From UBA5078 sp051252515 (GTDB taxonomy: Bacteria; Pseudomonadota; Gammaproteobacteria; Pseudomonadales; Pseudohongiellaceae): 64,000 nt of DNA. Below, piece by piece: positions 1 through 8,242 of this stretch. Location of the stretch: contig JBPOFS010000005.1 in the NCBI GenBank assembly GCA_051252515.1, positions 171,547 to 235,546 on the forward strand, given 5' to 3'. The notes beneath the pieces were generated by a model, which was not told where the DNA came from, ran no database searches, and saw only the letters and a program-made list of their open reading frames with translations. Positions within the stretch are counted from its first letter, which is position 1. The number at the start of each line of letters is the position of its first letter. The translations under genes and the position numbers were made by a program.

Positions 1-2475
1 TTCATCGTCACGAGTCTCGCCCTTGCCATCCAACAGCATTCATTTGCTCAAAATGCCGAGACGCTTGAGGAAGTATTGGTGATTGGCATCACTCCCGATG
101 GTAATGCTCAACAGAGTTTGAGCCATGTGCCGTTTGCCGTGCACAGCGCCACCTATGCAACCCTTGAGGCATCCCAAGCACTCGACCTTAGTGAATATAT
201 GAATGCGCAAATGGGAAGCGTCAATATCAACTCGGCCCAGAACAATCCGCTCCAGGCTGATTTGCAATACCGAGGCTTTACCGCCTCTCCCCTCCTTGGC
301 TTGCCGCAGGGTTTATCCGTCTATCAAAACGGTGTGCGTATCAATGAGCCACTAGGCGATGCCGTAAACTGGGATTTACTCCCAGAGTCCGCCATCTACC
401 GAGTCGATCTCATGAGTGGTGCGAATCCGGTGTTTGGTTTGAACACCCTAGGAGGCGCGCTCGCCCTAGAGATGAAAGACGGTTTCAATTTTGCCCAACA
501 TAGCATCACCGCTAGCACTGGCTCTTGGGGACGTAACACCACCACCCTCGAAAGTGGTGCCGATAACGGTGAATGGGGCTATTACGCTAATCTCAGTGTT
601 TTTGATGAAGACGGCTGGCGGGATCAATCCAATTCAGAAGCCGTAAATTTCTATGGCACTGTGAATTGGCGCCCCGATGAAGACACTTCCTATGATGCAG
701 TTTATCAACAGGGGCAAAGCGATCTAATAGGCAACGGCGCCCTTCCAGTGGGTCTCGTACAGTTGCAGCGCGACGCCGTGTTTACAGCGCCCGACGTTAC
801 CGAAAACGACATGTCCATGGTAGCTTTGAGCGCGAACTATGTTCTTAGTCCGCAGCTAACTATCAGCTTCAATGCCTATCAAAGAAAAAATACCACTGAC
901 TCCTTCAATGGCGATAGTTCCGAGTTCGAGCAATGCGAATTCTTTGGAGGACAATTGGCATTGTTTGAAGAAAGCGATGACGTTGAAGACGCGCTTGAAG
1001 ACGAGCTCGACATCGAACTCGAAGCGATTTGCGCTGGACAAAATTCAGAGATTACGAATTTTGACGCATTAGAGAATCTGATTGCCCAGCGCTCCAATGC
1101 CGTCGGTACAGACCCTAGCGACTATGACATCGAAAACATATTTGATGACCTCAGTGGTAGTGGCATCATCGCCGATGAAGCAATCAATAATATCAGCCAG
1201 CGCCAACAACGTACGCGAGGGCTTTCCGCACAAATGCATTATGAGAATCCCTTATTCGGATTCGACAATCAACTTAGTACAGGGCTTGCCATCCAACTTG
1301 GGGATTCACACTTTGACTCAGTGCTGGAATTGTCCGGCCTTGACCCAATTACCCGCAGCACCAAGGGCCTAGGCACTGGCACCTACTTTGATGATGCCGC
1401 CACCGACATCAACACGAACACTGATACCTACAGTCTTTATTTTACAAATACCACAGAGATTTCGACGGCCTTAGCGCTCACAATTTCTGCACGCTATAAT
1501 CTTAGCGACACTACTCTGCGCGACCAATCTGGCGTGCGCCCCGAACTCAATGGTGATCACCGTTTCACACGCCTCAATCCGGCCATTGGTTTGACTTGGA
1601 ACCCAACGCAAACCCTCACAGTTTATGGCTCGTACAGTGAAGCCAATCGAATTCCAACCCCCATAGAACTTGCCTGTAACGAAGGCGTATTTGAACTGGC
1701 ACAATCTTTTGCCGTAGCAAGAGGAGACGACCCAGAAGACGTAGAGTTTGAATGCCGCCTTCCCAATGCCTTCTTAGCCGACCCACCCTTGAACGACGTC
1801 GTCACCAAAAGTATTGAACTGGGCTTACGCGGAACAATCGCACAAAGCCAATATCAGCTCAGCGTGTTTCGTGCACGCAACCACGACGATATCTTGTTCC
1901 AAACAACTGGTCGCTCAACGGGGTTATTTGCCAACGTCGACGAAACTCGGCGACAAGGAATAGAGTTATCGGTTGATAAGCGAATCGGTAAGCTAAGCAC
2001 CTATGCCTCAGTGTCATTATTAGAGGCGACGTTCCAAGATCACTTCTTTGCTCTTAGCCCTAATCATCCTTCAGCCAATAGTGACGGTGAGATAGAGATA
2101 TCACCAGGGGATCGCTTACCCGGTCTCCCCGAAAAAATTGCCAAAATTGGCGGTGACTACCTAGTCAATGAAAATTTGAGCCTTGGTATTGAGTTCATTT
2201 ACAACGGCTCACAATATTTGCGTGGAGATGAAAACAACCAGCTGTCACAGATCGATGGTGCAAGCTTGGTAAATTTACGAGCCCAATATACTTTGAATTC
2301 GCAACTCTCCGTCTTTGCACGAGTCTCTAATGCTTTCGACAAAGAGTATGAAAACTTCGGACTGATTGGCGAGGACCCCAGCGAGGTCATCCCCACACTC
2401 ACAAATACCAAACCCGTGTTTCTCGGCGTTGGCTCCCCAAGAGCCGCTTGGATAGGCGTTAAATTTCAGCTATAA
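1..2475 (+). CDS. TonB-dependent outer-membrane receptor (5' truncated)
   Basis: This is an outer-membrane beta-barrel that takes up a ligand using TonB energy. The reading frame is open from base 1, so the start and most of the signal peptide lie outside the window. Visible residues 1-17 look like the end of a signal peptide ending in SFA-QNAET, followed by a TonB-box-like stretch (ETLEEVLVIG) near residues 20-29. A plug domain follows to about residue 170 (QYRGF, VRINEP and GGALALEM segments), then the barrel to the end. Two long loops each contain a cysteine pair, and the first (about residues 305-395) is very acidic. The last residues (GVKFQL) are a barrel end strand. About 824 residues are visible. 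The ligand cannot be told from the sequence. Confidence 0.93.
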   Translation, partial: FIVTSLALAIQQHSFAQNAETLEEVLVIGITPDGNAQQSLSHVPFAVHSATYATLEASQALDLSEYMNAQMGSVNINSAQNNPLQADLQYRGFTASPLLGLPQGLSVYQNGVRINEPLGDAVNWDLLPESAIYRVDLMSGANPVFGLNTLGGALALEMKDGFNFAQHSITASTGSWGRNTTTLESGADNGEWGYYANLSVFDEDGWRDQSNSEAVNFYGTVNWRPDEDTSYDAVYQQGQSDLIGNGALPVGLVQLQRDAVFTAPDVTENDMSMVALSANYVLSPQLTISFNAYQRKNTTDSFNGDSSEFEQCEFFGGQLALFEESDDVEDALEDELDIELEAICAGQNSEITNFDALENLIAQRSNAVGTDPSDYDIENIFDDLSGSGIIADEAINNISQRQQRTRGLSAQMHYENPLFGFDNQLSTGLAIQLGDSHFDSVLELSGLDPITRSTKGLGTGTYFDDAATDINTNTDTYSLYFTNTTEISTALALTISARYNLSDTTLRDQSGVRPELNGDHRFTRLNPAIGLTWNPTQTLTVYGSYSEANRIPTPIELACNEGVFELAQSFAVARGDDPEDVEFECRLPNAFLADPPLNDVVTKSIELGLRGTIAQSQYQLSVFRARNHDDILFQTTGRSTGLFANVDETRRQGIELSVDKRIGKLSTYASVSLLEATFQDHFFALSPNHPSANSDGEIEISPGDRLPGLPEKIAKIGGDYLVNENLSLGIEFIYNGSQYLRGDENNQLSQIDGASLVNLRAQYTLNSQLSVFARVSNAFDKEYENFGLIGEDPSEVIPTLTNTKPVFLGVGSPRAAWIGVKFQL

Positions 2476-2477
2476 AA

Positions 2478-2513
2478 AAACCCCACTGCCCTTTCTCTAA
2501 GGCAGTGGGGTTT
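2478..2513. terminator. Bidirectional rho-independent terminator
   Basis: An inverted repeat with arms around CCCCACTGCC and GGCAGTGGGG is flanked by A7 on the left and TTT on the right. It lies directly between the convergent receptor gene and the lipoprotein gene. The longer T-run serves the minus strand, so it mainly ends the lipoprotein transcript. Confidence 0.85.
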
Positions 2514-2530
2514 AGCACATCCTTATGCGT

Positions 2531-3058
2531 TTAGAAATTAGCACGTATTGACGATATGACTTCTCGTGCTTCATAAATATCCGCTGACCTTTCATGCTCA
2601 CCATTACCCATCAAGACTTCAATGCTGGCGACAAAATGTTCTCGATGCGAAGGGAAATCCATGGAGGTTCGAGGAAAGTTAGGAGACGATTGTGTTGTCG
2701 TACACCCAATCAAACCACAGCGTGTTTGCGCCGGGGTCCCTGCACTTAACTCAACGGCCGCTCGAGCAGAGTTCTCTTCCTCAAGTCGCGGTATTGCTGT
2801 GCGATCTACCACTTCAAACCAATCATAGTTTTGCGCCACTGTCAGCTCGGCTGCTCGTAGTAAAGCGTAATCTTGAACGAGCTCTAAGGAAGTATTGGCT
2901 TTACCGGTATAACTGACCCGATAGCGATCGGCACTCAACTGGCTTTCCGAGTACCCCACATCCCCAACGTCAGTGGCTGGAGCATAAGGCGTTTGACTGC
3001 TAGCGCACCCGACAAGCAATGCGCTGAACATTACAAGACTAGCTATATGATTTCCCAT
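2531..3058 (-). CDS. CC0125/CC1285-type lipoprotein, function unknown
   Basis: This 175-residue protein has a lipoprotein signal peptide with a lipobox ending LLVGC-A at about residues 15-18, so it is probably anchored in the outer or inner membrane. The segment GYSESQL...RYRVSYTG, followed by a helix rich in LLRAAELT and a YDWFEV strand, matches what I know of the CC0125/CC1285 lipoprotein family, whose role is unknown. Two cysteines in CGLIGC near residue 115 could form a disulfide. GGAG lies 8 bases before the ATG. The next gene upstream on the same strand starts 14 bases away, so the two are likely cotranscribed. Confidence 0.75.
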   Translation of the reverse strand: MGNHIASLVMFSALLVGCASSQTPYAPATDVGDVGYSESQLSADRYRVSYTGKANTSLELVQDYALLRAAELTVAQNYDWFEVVDRTAIPRLEEENSARAAVELSAGTPAQTRCGLIGCTTTQSSPNFPRTSMDFPSHREHFVASIEVLMGNGEHERSADIYEAREVISSIRANF

Positions 3059-3072
3059 TTTCCTAACTCCTT

Positions 3073-3519
3073 TTATTGGTGATGACGGTTTCGTGACAAC
3101 ATCTGCAGCTGATCGAAATCCACTTGCAATACAGCCACAAATGAAGACAAGCGTCTGCGTAACGCATAGTTATTGATATTGCGCACCTCCTGACGAAGAA
3201 AGCTCACTTCCTGTTTCCCCCCCTCTACAAGAACGGAGATAGCCTCGTCGGCCTCTGAGTCTCGCATACGCATTTTTGCCACCTCATTCGCCTGCAATAT
3301 TGCTTCAGGGACCTCTGTGCTTCCATGCTCGAGCGAAAGATCCGGTGCTGCATCATTGGAGATAGCGCGCAATGTTTCGATGCGATGACGTGCCAGTTTT
3401 CTTAGTACATTTTTAGATTGCTGGTCTGATAACGTTTGCGCGAGCTCTTCATATAAAAGTTGAGCTTGTTTACAGAGCAACCGCACAATACTTATCAGCC
3501 TAAGGTCTGAATTACTCAT
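3073..3519 (-). CDS. Small all-helical protein, possibly DUF2383/PA2169-like
   Basis: This 148-residue soluble protein has no signal peptide or membrane segment. Predicted structure is almost entirely helical, with heptad-like stretches (LLCKQAQLLYEELAQTL, and a C-terminal helix before the RNRHHQ end). This suggests a helical bundle like the PA2169 stress proteins, but I see no clear ferritin ExxH ligand set, so the assignment is tentative. It lies 14 bases before the lipoprotein gene on the same strand and is divergent from the sigma-54 activator gene, which makes it a natural candidate target of that activator. Confidence 0.5.
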   Translation of the reverse strand: MSNSDLRLISIVRLLCKQAQLLYEELAQTLSDQQSKNVLRKLARHRIETLRAISNDAAPDLSLEHGSTEVPEAILQANEVAKMRMRDSEADEAISVLVEGGKQEVSFLRQEVRNINNYALRRRLSSFVAVLQVDFDQLQMLSRNRHHQ

Positions 3520-3753
3520 ATTGATTTACTCTCATCTAAACCCCAGTTTGGATCGTATACAGAAGTTCATTAACGATCCCCCTTAGCAAGATAGTTACAA
3601 GAACTGTGCCAATGCTTAAAAACCATAAATAAAGGGCTGTAGGGATATTTATTACAGTAATGTGATCTGACTGGGGAACTCTTACAGAAAGGCTTGTCAG
3701 ATTTACAATATTCCACTACATTTTGCATCCAGAGCCTAGAACAGGAGCTTCAA

Positions 3754-5091
3754 ATGGCTCAAGCCAAGTTATTAACTTCAATACTGAGTAAAGAGTTGCA
3801 AGCTGCAATTGGCGATTTATCGTCTATTGATTTGTATGATCATTTAAAACCAGAAGACGGTGAACATTGGATGAGCCTTCTTCAATCACACGCTGTCGAT
3901 GTCGCTGTCATCGAAACCACTAGCTTTGATGAGAATGAATTAGATGCTTTATTAGCCTCTGATCTGACTTCGCGCCATGAGATTATTTTGATCAGTGACG
4001 GCGAACCTAATCCCAACATCGATCTCGCAATGCAAAACGGCGTGTCTTACCACATGCGCACCCCATTGGACGACGATATTCTAGACGAGCTCTTAGAAGA
4101 CCTGCATTCAGAGATCGACGAGCGCAACACCCCTACCCAAGAGACTGTCAGTAGCGAACTTAACCAATACGGATTACTCATAGGCTCATCTAAGCCGATG
4201 CGCCAGCTGTACCGTGTGGTGCGCAAATCGGCCCGCACTGATGCTAGTATTCTTATCATTGGTGAGAGTGGCACGGGGAAAGAGTTGGTCGCTAATACGC
4301 TGCACCTAATGAGTTCTCGCGCAGAAAAACCATTCATTTCGCTCAATTGCGGAGCCATTAGCATGGAACTGGTTGAAAGCGAACTGTTTGGGCATATCAA
4401 AGGCGCGTTTACAGGCGCCAATTCAAATCGAGCAGGCGTTTTCGAACAAGCCGAAGGCGGCACCCTCTTCCTCGACGAACTCACCGAGATGCCTATGGAG
4501 CATCAAGTGAAACTACTTCGCGTATTGGAGACTGGCGAGTACAAGCCTGTAGGAAGCGAAGATAGTCGGATCGCTGACGTTCGCATTGTCGCGGCGACTA
4601 ACCGAGATCCACTGCAGGCAATCGAAGAGGGGATTTTCCGTGAAGATCTTTACTTTCGTGTGGCCCACTTTCCGATAACAGTTCCGCCTCTGCGTGATCG
4701 CAACGACGACATCGACGGCTTGGCTATTCATTTCTTGGCTCACCGCAACGCTGAAGAAAGCAGCGCAAAGGAGATTACCAAAGAAGCCTTAGAGCGCATT
4801 AAAGAATACCACTGGCCAGGCAATGTGCGCGAGTTACTGCATACGATCGAACGAGCCTATATTTTGGCGGATGATGTTGTAGGAATAGAACACCTAATTT
4901 TGGAGGGAAGCCCTGCAGGACTCGAGACAGATATCGGCAATGATTCTCTGGAAGATATCGAGAAAAAAGTCATTCTTCAGACCCTAAGCGAACTCGATGG
5001 CAATAAGTCCGAAACTGCTGAAAAACTGGGGATTAGTGTTAAGACTCTCTATAATAAACTTAAAAAATATGACGATATTGATGAGACATAA
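3754..5091 (+). CDS. Sigma-54-dependent activator with degenerate receiver domain
   Basis: This is a bacterial enhancer-binding protein of about 445 residues. The N-terminal ~125 residues resemble a response-regulator receiver, but the usual phospho-acceptor aspartate position reads VAVIETTS and the conserved lysine before proline is replaced (MRTP), so normal phosphorylation is doubtful. The AAA+ domain is complete: Walker A GESGTGKE, the sigma-54 contact loop GAFTGA, Walker B GTLFLDEL and arginine-finger region FREDLYFR. A Fis-type helix-turn-helix ends the protein (ETAEKLGISVKTLYNKL). I chose the ATG with AGGAG seven to eleven bases upstream. An in-frame TTG 60 bases earlier would add 20 residues but has weaker support. 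It is divergent from a helical-bundle/lipoprotein pair. Confidence 0.88.
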   Translation: MAQAKLLTSILSKELQAAIGDLSSIDLYDHLKPEDGEHWMSLLQSHAVDVAVIETTSFDENELDALLASDLTSRHEIILISDGEPNPNIDLAMQNGVSYHMRTPLDDDILDELLEDLHSEIDERNTPTQETVSSELNQYGLLIGSSKPMRQLYRVVRKSARTDASILIIGESGTGKELVANTLHLMSSRAEKPFISLNCGAISMELVESELFGHIKGAFTGANSNRAGVFEQAEGGTLFLDELTEMPMEHQVKLLRVLETGEYKPVGSEDSRIADVRIVAATNRDPLQAIEEGIFREDLYFRVAHFPITVPPLRDRNDDIDGLAIHFLAHRNAEESSAKEITKEALERIKEYHWPGNVRELLHTIERAYILADDVVGIEHLILEGSPAGLETDIGNDSLEDIEKKVILQTLSELDGNKSETAEKLGISVKTLYNKLKKYDDIDET

Positions 5092-5092
5092 A

Positions 5093-5118
5093 AAAAGGGC
5101 ATCTTTCGATGCCCTTTT
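5093..5118. terminator. Bidirectional rho-independent terminator
   Basis: The stem GGGCATC/GATGCCC has a four-base loop and is flanked by an A-run on the left and T4 on the right. It starts just after the sigma-54 activator stop and sits between convergent genes, serving both strands. Confidence 0.88.
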
Positions 5119-5136
5119 AACGTTAGGGGAATTGAC

Positions 5137-5319
5137 CTAACAGTCTCTATCTGCTGCATTTGCTGCATCGAGCACATCTTCACATGCGTCTTCCACTGCA
5201 TTGCCTGCGTCGTTCACTGCATCGTCAATGCTTTCACCCATGCGCTCAGCTGGACCATCACTACACGCTGCAAGCATAAATGTTGAAAATAATAGTACTG
5301 CTATAGACTGTAACTTCAT
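5137..5319 (-). CDS. Small acidic lipoprotein
   Basis: This 60-residue lipoprotein has a short hydrophobic signal peptide and lipobox LAAC-S (MLAACSDG). The mature part is about 40 residues, acidic and alanine-rich, with three more cysteines including the final residue. The ATG chosen has GGAG seven bases upstream; an in-frame ATG 24 bases further up would place extra charged residues before the signal peptide. The layout (tiny lipoprotein, acidic helix) recalls entericidin-type peptides, but I see no specific match. It sits 57 bases downstream of the DUF1328 gene on the same strand. Confidence 0.68.
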   Translation of the reverse strand: MKLQSIAVLLFSTFMLAACSDGPAERMGESIDDAVNDAGNAVEDACEDVLDAANAADRDC

Positions 5320-5376
5320 GTCATTTCTCCTTAATTGACCCATCGGGTAAAACGTAATTATTCAATTGATTCGACA

Positions 5377-5553
5377 CTATAGTGGCGGAGTTTTTCCTCG
5401 TATTGCTCCAGCAATAAGCGAGATAACAAAGAGCACTATGAATACGAAAAAGAGTATCTGTGCGATGCCTGATGCGGCACCCGCAATGCCCCCAAAACCG
5501 AATAACGCTGCGATAATTGCAATCACAAAAAAAGTAAGCGCCCAACTCAACAT
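5377..5553 (-). CDS. DUF1328 (YtjA-type) small membrane protein
   Basis: This 58-residue gene begins MLSWALTFFVIAIIAAL and continues FGFGGIAGAASGIAQ, then a second hydrophobic helix ending in AIRGKTPPL. That two-helix layout with a glycine/alanine-rich linker is typical of the DUF1328/YtjA family of inner-membrane peptides, which have no known molecular function. GGAGGA lies seven bases before the ATG, a strong ribosome site. The stop is TAG. The small lipoprotein gene follows on the same strand, so they may form a two-gene unit for the envelope. Confidence 0.88.
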   Translation of the reverse strand: MLSWALTFFVIAIIAALFGFGGIAGAASGIAQILFFVFIVLFVISLIAGAIRGKTPPL

Positions 5554-5859
5554 AGCTCTATCCTCCGTAAAAAAATTCCTTTAGGTGTTCAGTGCAAGTT
5601 CCTCTGACACTGCGTTGAGGACACATTTCCCGAACTCTCACTGTATGAGTAGCGATTATCGTGCCAATTTCTACAACAATCGTTACAGGCCTTATTTCCA
5701 TTGGCCTTGAGAGTAATTCTATGCCTTTGTACCAAGACGAACCGTGCTTGTATCACAAAGTCATATTGAAATTTTTGCGCACGATTCAGTATTTTTTTCC
5801 GGTACTATTAAACTATGGCCTCCATTACACTGAACCTGTTTCTTAAATAGGGATTACCC
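5554..5859. other. Intergenic region of about 306 bases
   Basis: This gap separates the divergent DUF1328 and DUF502 genes and must hold both promoters. I see no convincing sigma-54 -24/-12 element, RNA gene or repeat. A 61-codon open frame inside it overlaps the DUF502 start and has no family features, so I do not call it. Confidence 0.5.
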
Positions 5860-6453
5860 ATGAATAGTCTTACCCGTAGCTTTCTCCTCGGCCTCTCAAT
5901 ACTGTTGCCTGTAGTGCTTTCTATACAGTTGATTATTTGGCTAGTCAGCACGATGGAGTCTTGGCTGAAATCGCTATGGTTACTCCTACTTTCGGAATCA
6001 CTGTACTTTCCAGGGCTAGCTCTATTGAGCTTTCTGGCCATCACGACAGCCATCGGCATTCTTTCTCGGCAAAGCGCCCTGCGAAGCATCTTGAAGCTCC
6101 CTGGGCTCACCCTAGAGCGCATTCCCGTAGTGAAGTATGTCTATAGCACCATTAAAGACTTTCTCGATCTCATGGGCGGGAAAACGTTTTCAGATCAATC
6201 TGTCGTTTGGGTCAAACTCCCCCAGGTCGAAGGCAAGTTACTTGGCATCGTCACCAAACAGGGCTCAGACAAAGGTTCGCGTTTATCCGACATTATCGAT
6301 GACGAAGAAGTGGCAGTGTATTTGCCGATGAGCTATCAAGCCGGTGGCTATATGTTGGTAGTGTCAAAAAGCCAAGTGGAAAAAACAGACCTCACCCCAG
6401 GGGAAGCCTTGCACCTTATTATGAGTGCTGGCTTAGGACAGAAAACGTTGTGA
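5860..6453 (+). CDS. DUF502 family inner-membrane protein
   Basis: This 197-residue protein has two N-terminal hydrophobic segments (about residues 7-28 and 48-68) and a soluble C-terminal domain. Key family features are the phrase IPVVKYVYSTIKDFLDL around residues 88-104 and the later VAVYLPMSYQAGGYM segment. DUF502 proteins are widespread in bacteria with unproven function, probably envelope-related. AGGG lies before the ATG. The hydrolase gene follows 32 bases later on the same strand, so cotranscription is plausible. Confidence 0.85.
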   Translation: MNSLTRSFLLGLSILLPVVLSIQLIIWLVSTMESWLKSLWLLLLSESLYFPGLALLSFLAITTAIGILSRQSALRSILKLPGLTLERIPVVKYVYSTIKDFLDLMGGKTFSDQSVVWVKLPQVEGKLLGIVTKQGSDKGSRLSDIIDDEEVAVYLPMSYQAGGYMLVVSKSQVEKTDLTPGEALHLIMSAGLGQKTL

Positions 6454-6485
6454 CTTAACACTCGTATAAGTATCGGAAGCCTACT

Positions 6486-7832
6486 ATGAAAATATTTTTG
6501 CTTAGTGTGCTGCTTTTTCTTGCAAGCCTTCTAGGCTTAGGAAGCCTAATTGGGGTTAGCCCATCTTATATCGTGGCGGCCCCATCTGTTGCCACAGGCA
6601 TTGGTGCCAAACTCTTGTGTAGCGCACGCTTTGTCAGTCACTTTCCCGAGCAACAAGCCTTCGACGACCTCGTCCAATACTCCCCTGTGCTGCAATATTT
6701 AACTGTCGACTACGATGTCATTAATCGCCGCGTCCACACATCCCTATTCGGGCTAAACCCTACCACCGCCTATTATGTAGAAGGCATCGGTTGCGCGAAT
6801 GTCTATCCTAATGAGCAACGCAGTGAGCTAGAGCCGCGGGCGTTTCCTGAACGCAATGAACTTTGGCCCGCAGGCAATACTGTTGGCGCGCCTAATAACG
6901 CCCTTAGGAGCCTATTGCAGGCACAACTTACACGCGACAACCTAGCGGGCCTGAATACTCGCGCGCTGCTTGTGGTGCAGCGTGGGAGAGTTATAGCCGA
7001 GGTTTACGGACAAGGTGCCGCAGCTGACACTCCACTGCTAGGGTGGTCAATGGCTAAAAGCCTAATGTCACTGATGATTGGCAATCTCGAGTATCGAGGG
7101 TTATTAGACAGCCATGTAAGCCCAGTCTTTAGGCAATGGGCTGATGACGAAAGAAGCGAAATACAATTAAGCCATTTATTACAAATGAGTGATGGATTGG
7201 ATTTCTCCGAAGAATATAACCCTGGGGATGACGCCACGGCGATGTTATTTACGCAAGCCTCTGCCTCCGATTATGTCTTAGCCAAACCTGCAACCCATCC
7301 TGTGGGCCAACATTTCAATTACAGCTCTGGCACGGCAAATCTGTTAAGCCGTCTGTATTTCGAACACACAGGTGCCACGATGCAATCCAGCTATGATGAC
7401 TATGTTGAGCACATCGCCACTCCCCTTGCCTTTCATAACGCCGTGTTTGAAACCGATGCCAGTGGCGTGTTTGTCGGAAGCTCCTACTTCTATGCCAATG
7501 CAAGGGACTGGGCTCGTATAGGACAGTTAATGCTCAATGGGGGAACGATCAACGAGCAAAGGCTAGTGAGCCAAGAATGGGTAACGCAATCAACACAGCC
7601 CAATAGGACAGACAATGACAATGCTTATGGCTATCAATGGTGGCTCAACCGCGGCAATGCACAACTGCGCTGGCCGGATTTGCCTGAAGATAGTTTTGCG
7701 GCGCAAGGCAATCGACAACAAAATATGTTGGTGATCCCATCGAAGGATGTGGTGATTGTGCGTTTAGGATGGACATCAGGCCGCTATCCATTAAATGAGC
7801 GTTTTGCTCAGATACTGACAGCGTTGGAGTAA
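6486..7832 (+). CDS. Serine hydrolase of the class C beta-lactamase/esterase family
   Basis: This 448-residue enzyme has an N-terminal hydrophobic segment (residues 2-28) that is a signal peptide or anchor, so the catalytic domain is probably periplasmic. The serine nucleophile motif S-x-x-K is at residues 188-191 (WSMAKS) and the second catalytic motif Y-S-S at 279-281. This combination is shared by class C beta-lactamases, D-alanyl-D-alanine peptidases, EstB-like esterases and 6-aminohexanoate-dimer hydrolases; the last group seems closest by the GWSMAKSL and GYQWWLN segments. The substrate cannot be inferred. Antibiotic resistance should not be assumed. Confidence 0.85.
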   Translation: MKIFLLSVLLFLASLLGLGSLIGVSPSYIVAAPSVATGIGAKLLCSARFVSHFPEQQAFDDLVQYSPVLQYLTVDYDVINRRVHTSLFGLNPTTAYYVEGIGCANVYPNEQRSELEPRAFPERNELWPAGNTVGAPNNALRSLLQAQLTRDNLAGLNTRALLVVQRGRVIAEVYGQGAAADTPLLGWSMAKSLMSLMIGNLEYRGLLDSHVSPVFRQWADDERSEIQLSHLLQMSDGLDFSEEYNPGDDATAMLFTQASASDYVLAKPATHPVGQHFNYSSGTANLLSRLYFEHTGATMQSSYDDYVEHIATPLAFHNAVFETDASGVFVGSSYFYANARDWARIGQLMLNGGTINEQRLVSQEWVTQSTQPNRTDNDNAYGYQWWLNRGNAQLRWPDLPEDSFAAQGNRQQNMLVIPSKDVVIVRLGWTSGRYPLNERFAQILTALE

Positions 7833-7855
7833 CAAGAGGATTGTGTTGCTTTAAA

Positions 7856-7932
<77 letters not shown>

Positions 7933-7982
7933 AAGGGAAGGTCCAAACACAGACTTTGGTGCTTTAGGCTGCTAGTTAGGAT

Positions 7983-8059
7983 TGGGGTGACCGATGGGGT
8001 TCGAACCCACGACAACCGGAGTCACAGTCCGGGGCTCTACCAACTGAGCTACGATCACC
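7983..8059 (-). tRNA. tRNA-His (anticodon GTG)
   Basis: This is a 77-base cloverleaf on the minus strand with anticodon loop CTGTGAC (GTG) and encoded CCA. The extra 5' G(-1) opposite discriminator C73, the identity mark of histidine tRNA, is present in the gene. It is the middle member of the Pro-His-Arg cluster. Confidence 0.96.
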
Positions 8060-8081
8060 ATTGAACTTTTCAAATAAGAAA

Positions 8082-8158
8082 TGGTCGGGGTAGAGAGATT
8101 CGAACTCCCGACATCCTGCTCCCAAAGCAGGCGCGCTACCAGACTGCGCTATACCCCG
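8082..8158 (-). tRNA. tRNA-Pro (anticodon TGG)
   Basis: This is a 77-base cloverleaf on the minus strand with acceptor start CGGGGTA, anticodon loop TTTGGGA (TGG), T-loop GTTCGAAT and encoded CCA. It is the first tRNA of the cluster, directly behind a strong promoter. Confidence 0.96.
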
Positions 8159-8186
8159 ATTCCCTGCACCGTAATGCAGGGTCGGC

Positions 8187-8215
8187 ATAATACTCAGGGT
8201 GCCTTTATCAGTCAA
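8187..8215 (-). promoter_or_regulatory. Sigma-70 promoter of the Pro-His-Arg tRNA operon
   Basis: On the minus strand a -35 TTGACT (8210-8215) and a -10 TATTAT (8187-8192) are separated by 17 bases. The bases after the -10 are GC-rich (GCCGACCC), the type of discriminator associated with growth-rate and stringent control of stable RNA. Confidence 0.85.
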
Positions 8216-8242
8216 TCACTGAGTGTACTTTTTTAACAATTT

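Noticed and set aside
76..2475. TTG at position 76 as the start of the TonB receptor
   Set aside because: The frame is open to base 1 and encodes the end of a signal peptide and a TonB box upstream; the gene is truncated by the window edge.
4047..4484. 145-codon minus-strand frame inside the sigma-54 activator
   Set aside because: It is a serine-rich shadow of the conserved AAA+ domain.
5554..5700. Sigma-54 promoter upstream of the DUF1328 gene
   Set aside because: A TTGCA is present on the minus strand, but no GG lies at the required ten-base spacing.
5661..5846. 61-codon plus-strand frame before the DUF502 gene
   Set aside because: It has no good ribosome site and no family features, and it lies in a promoter gap.
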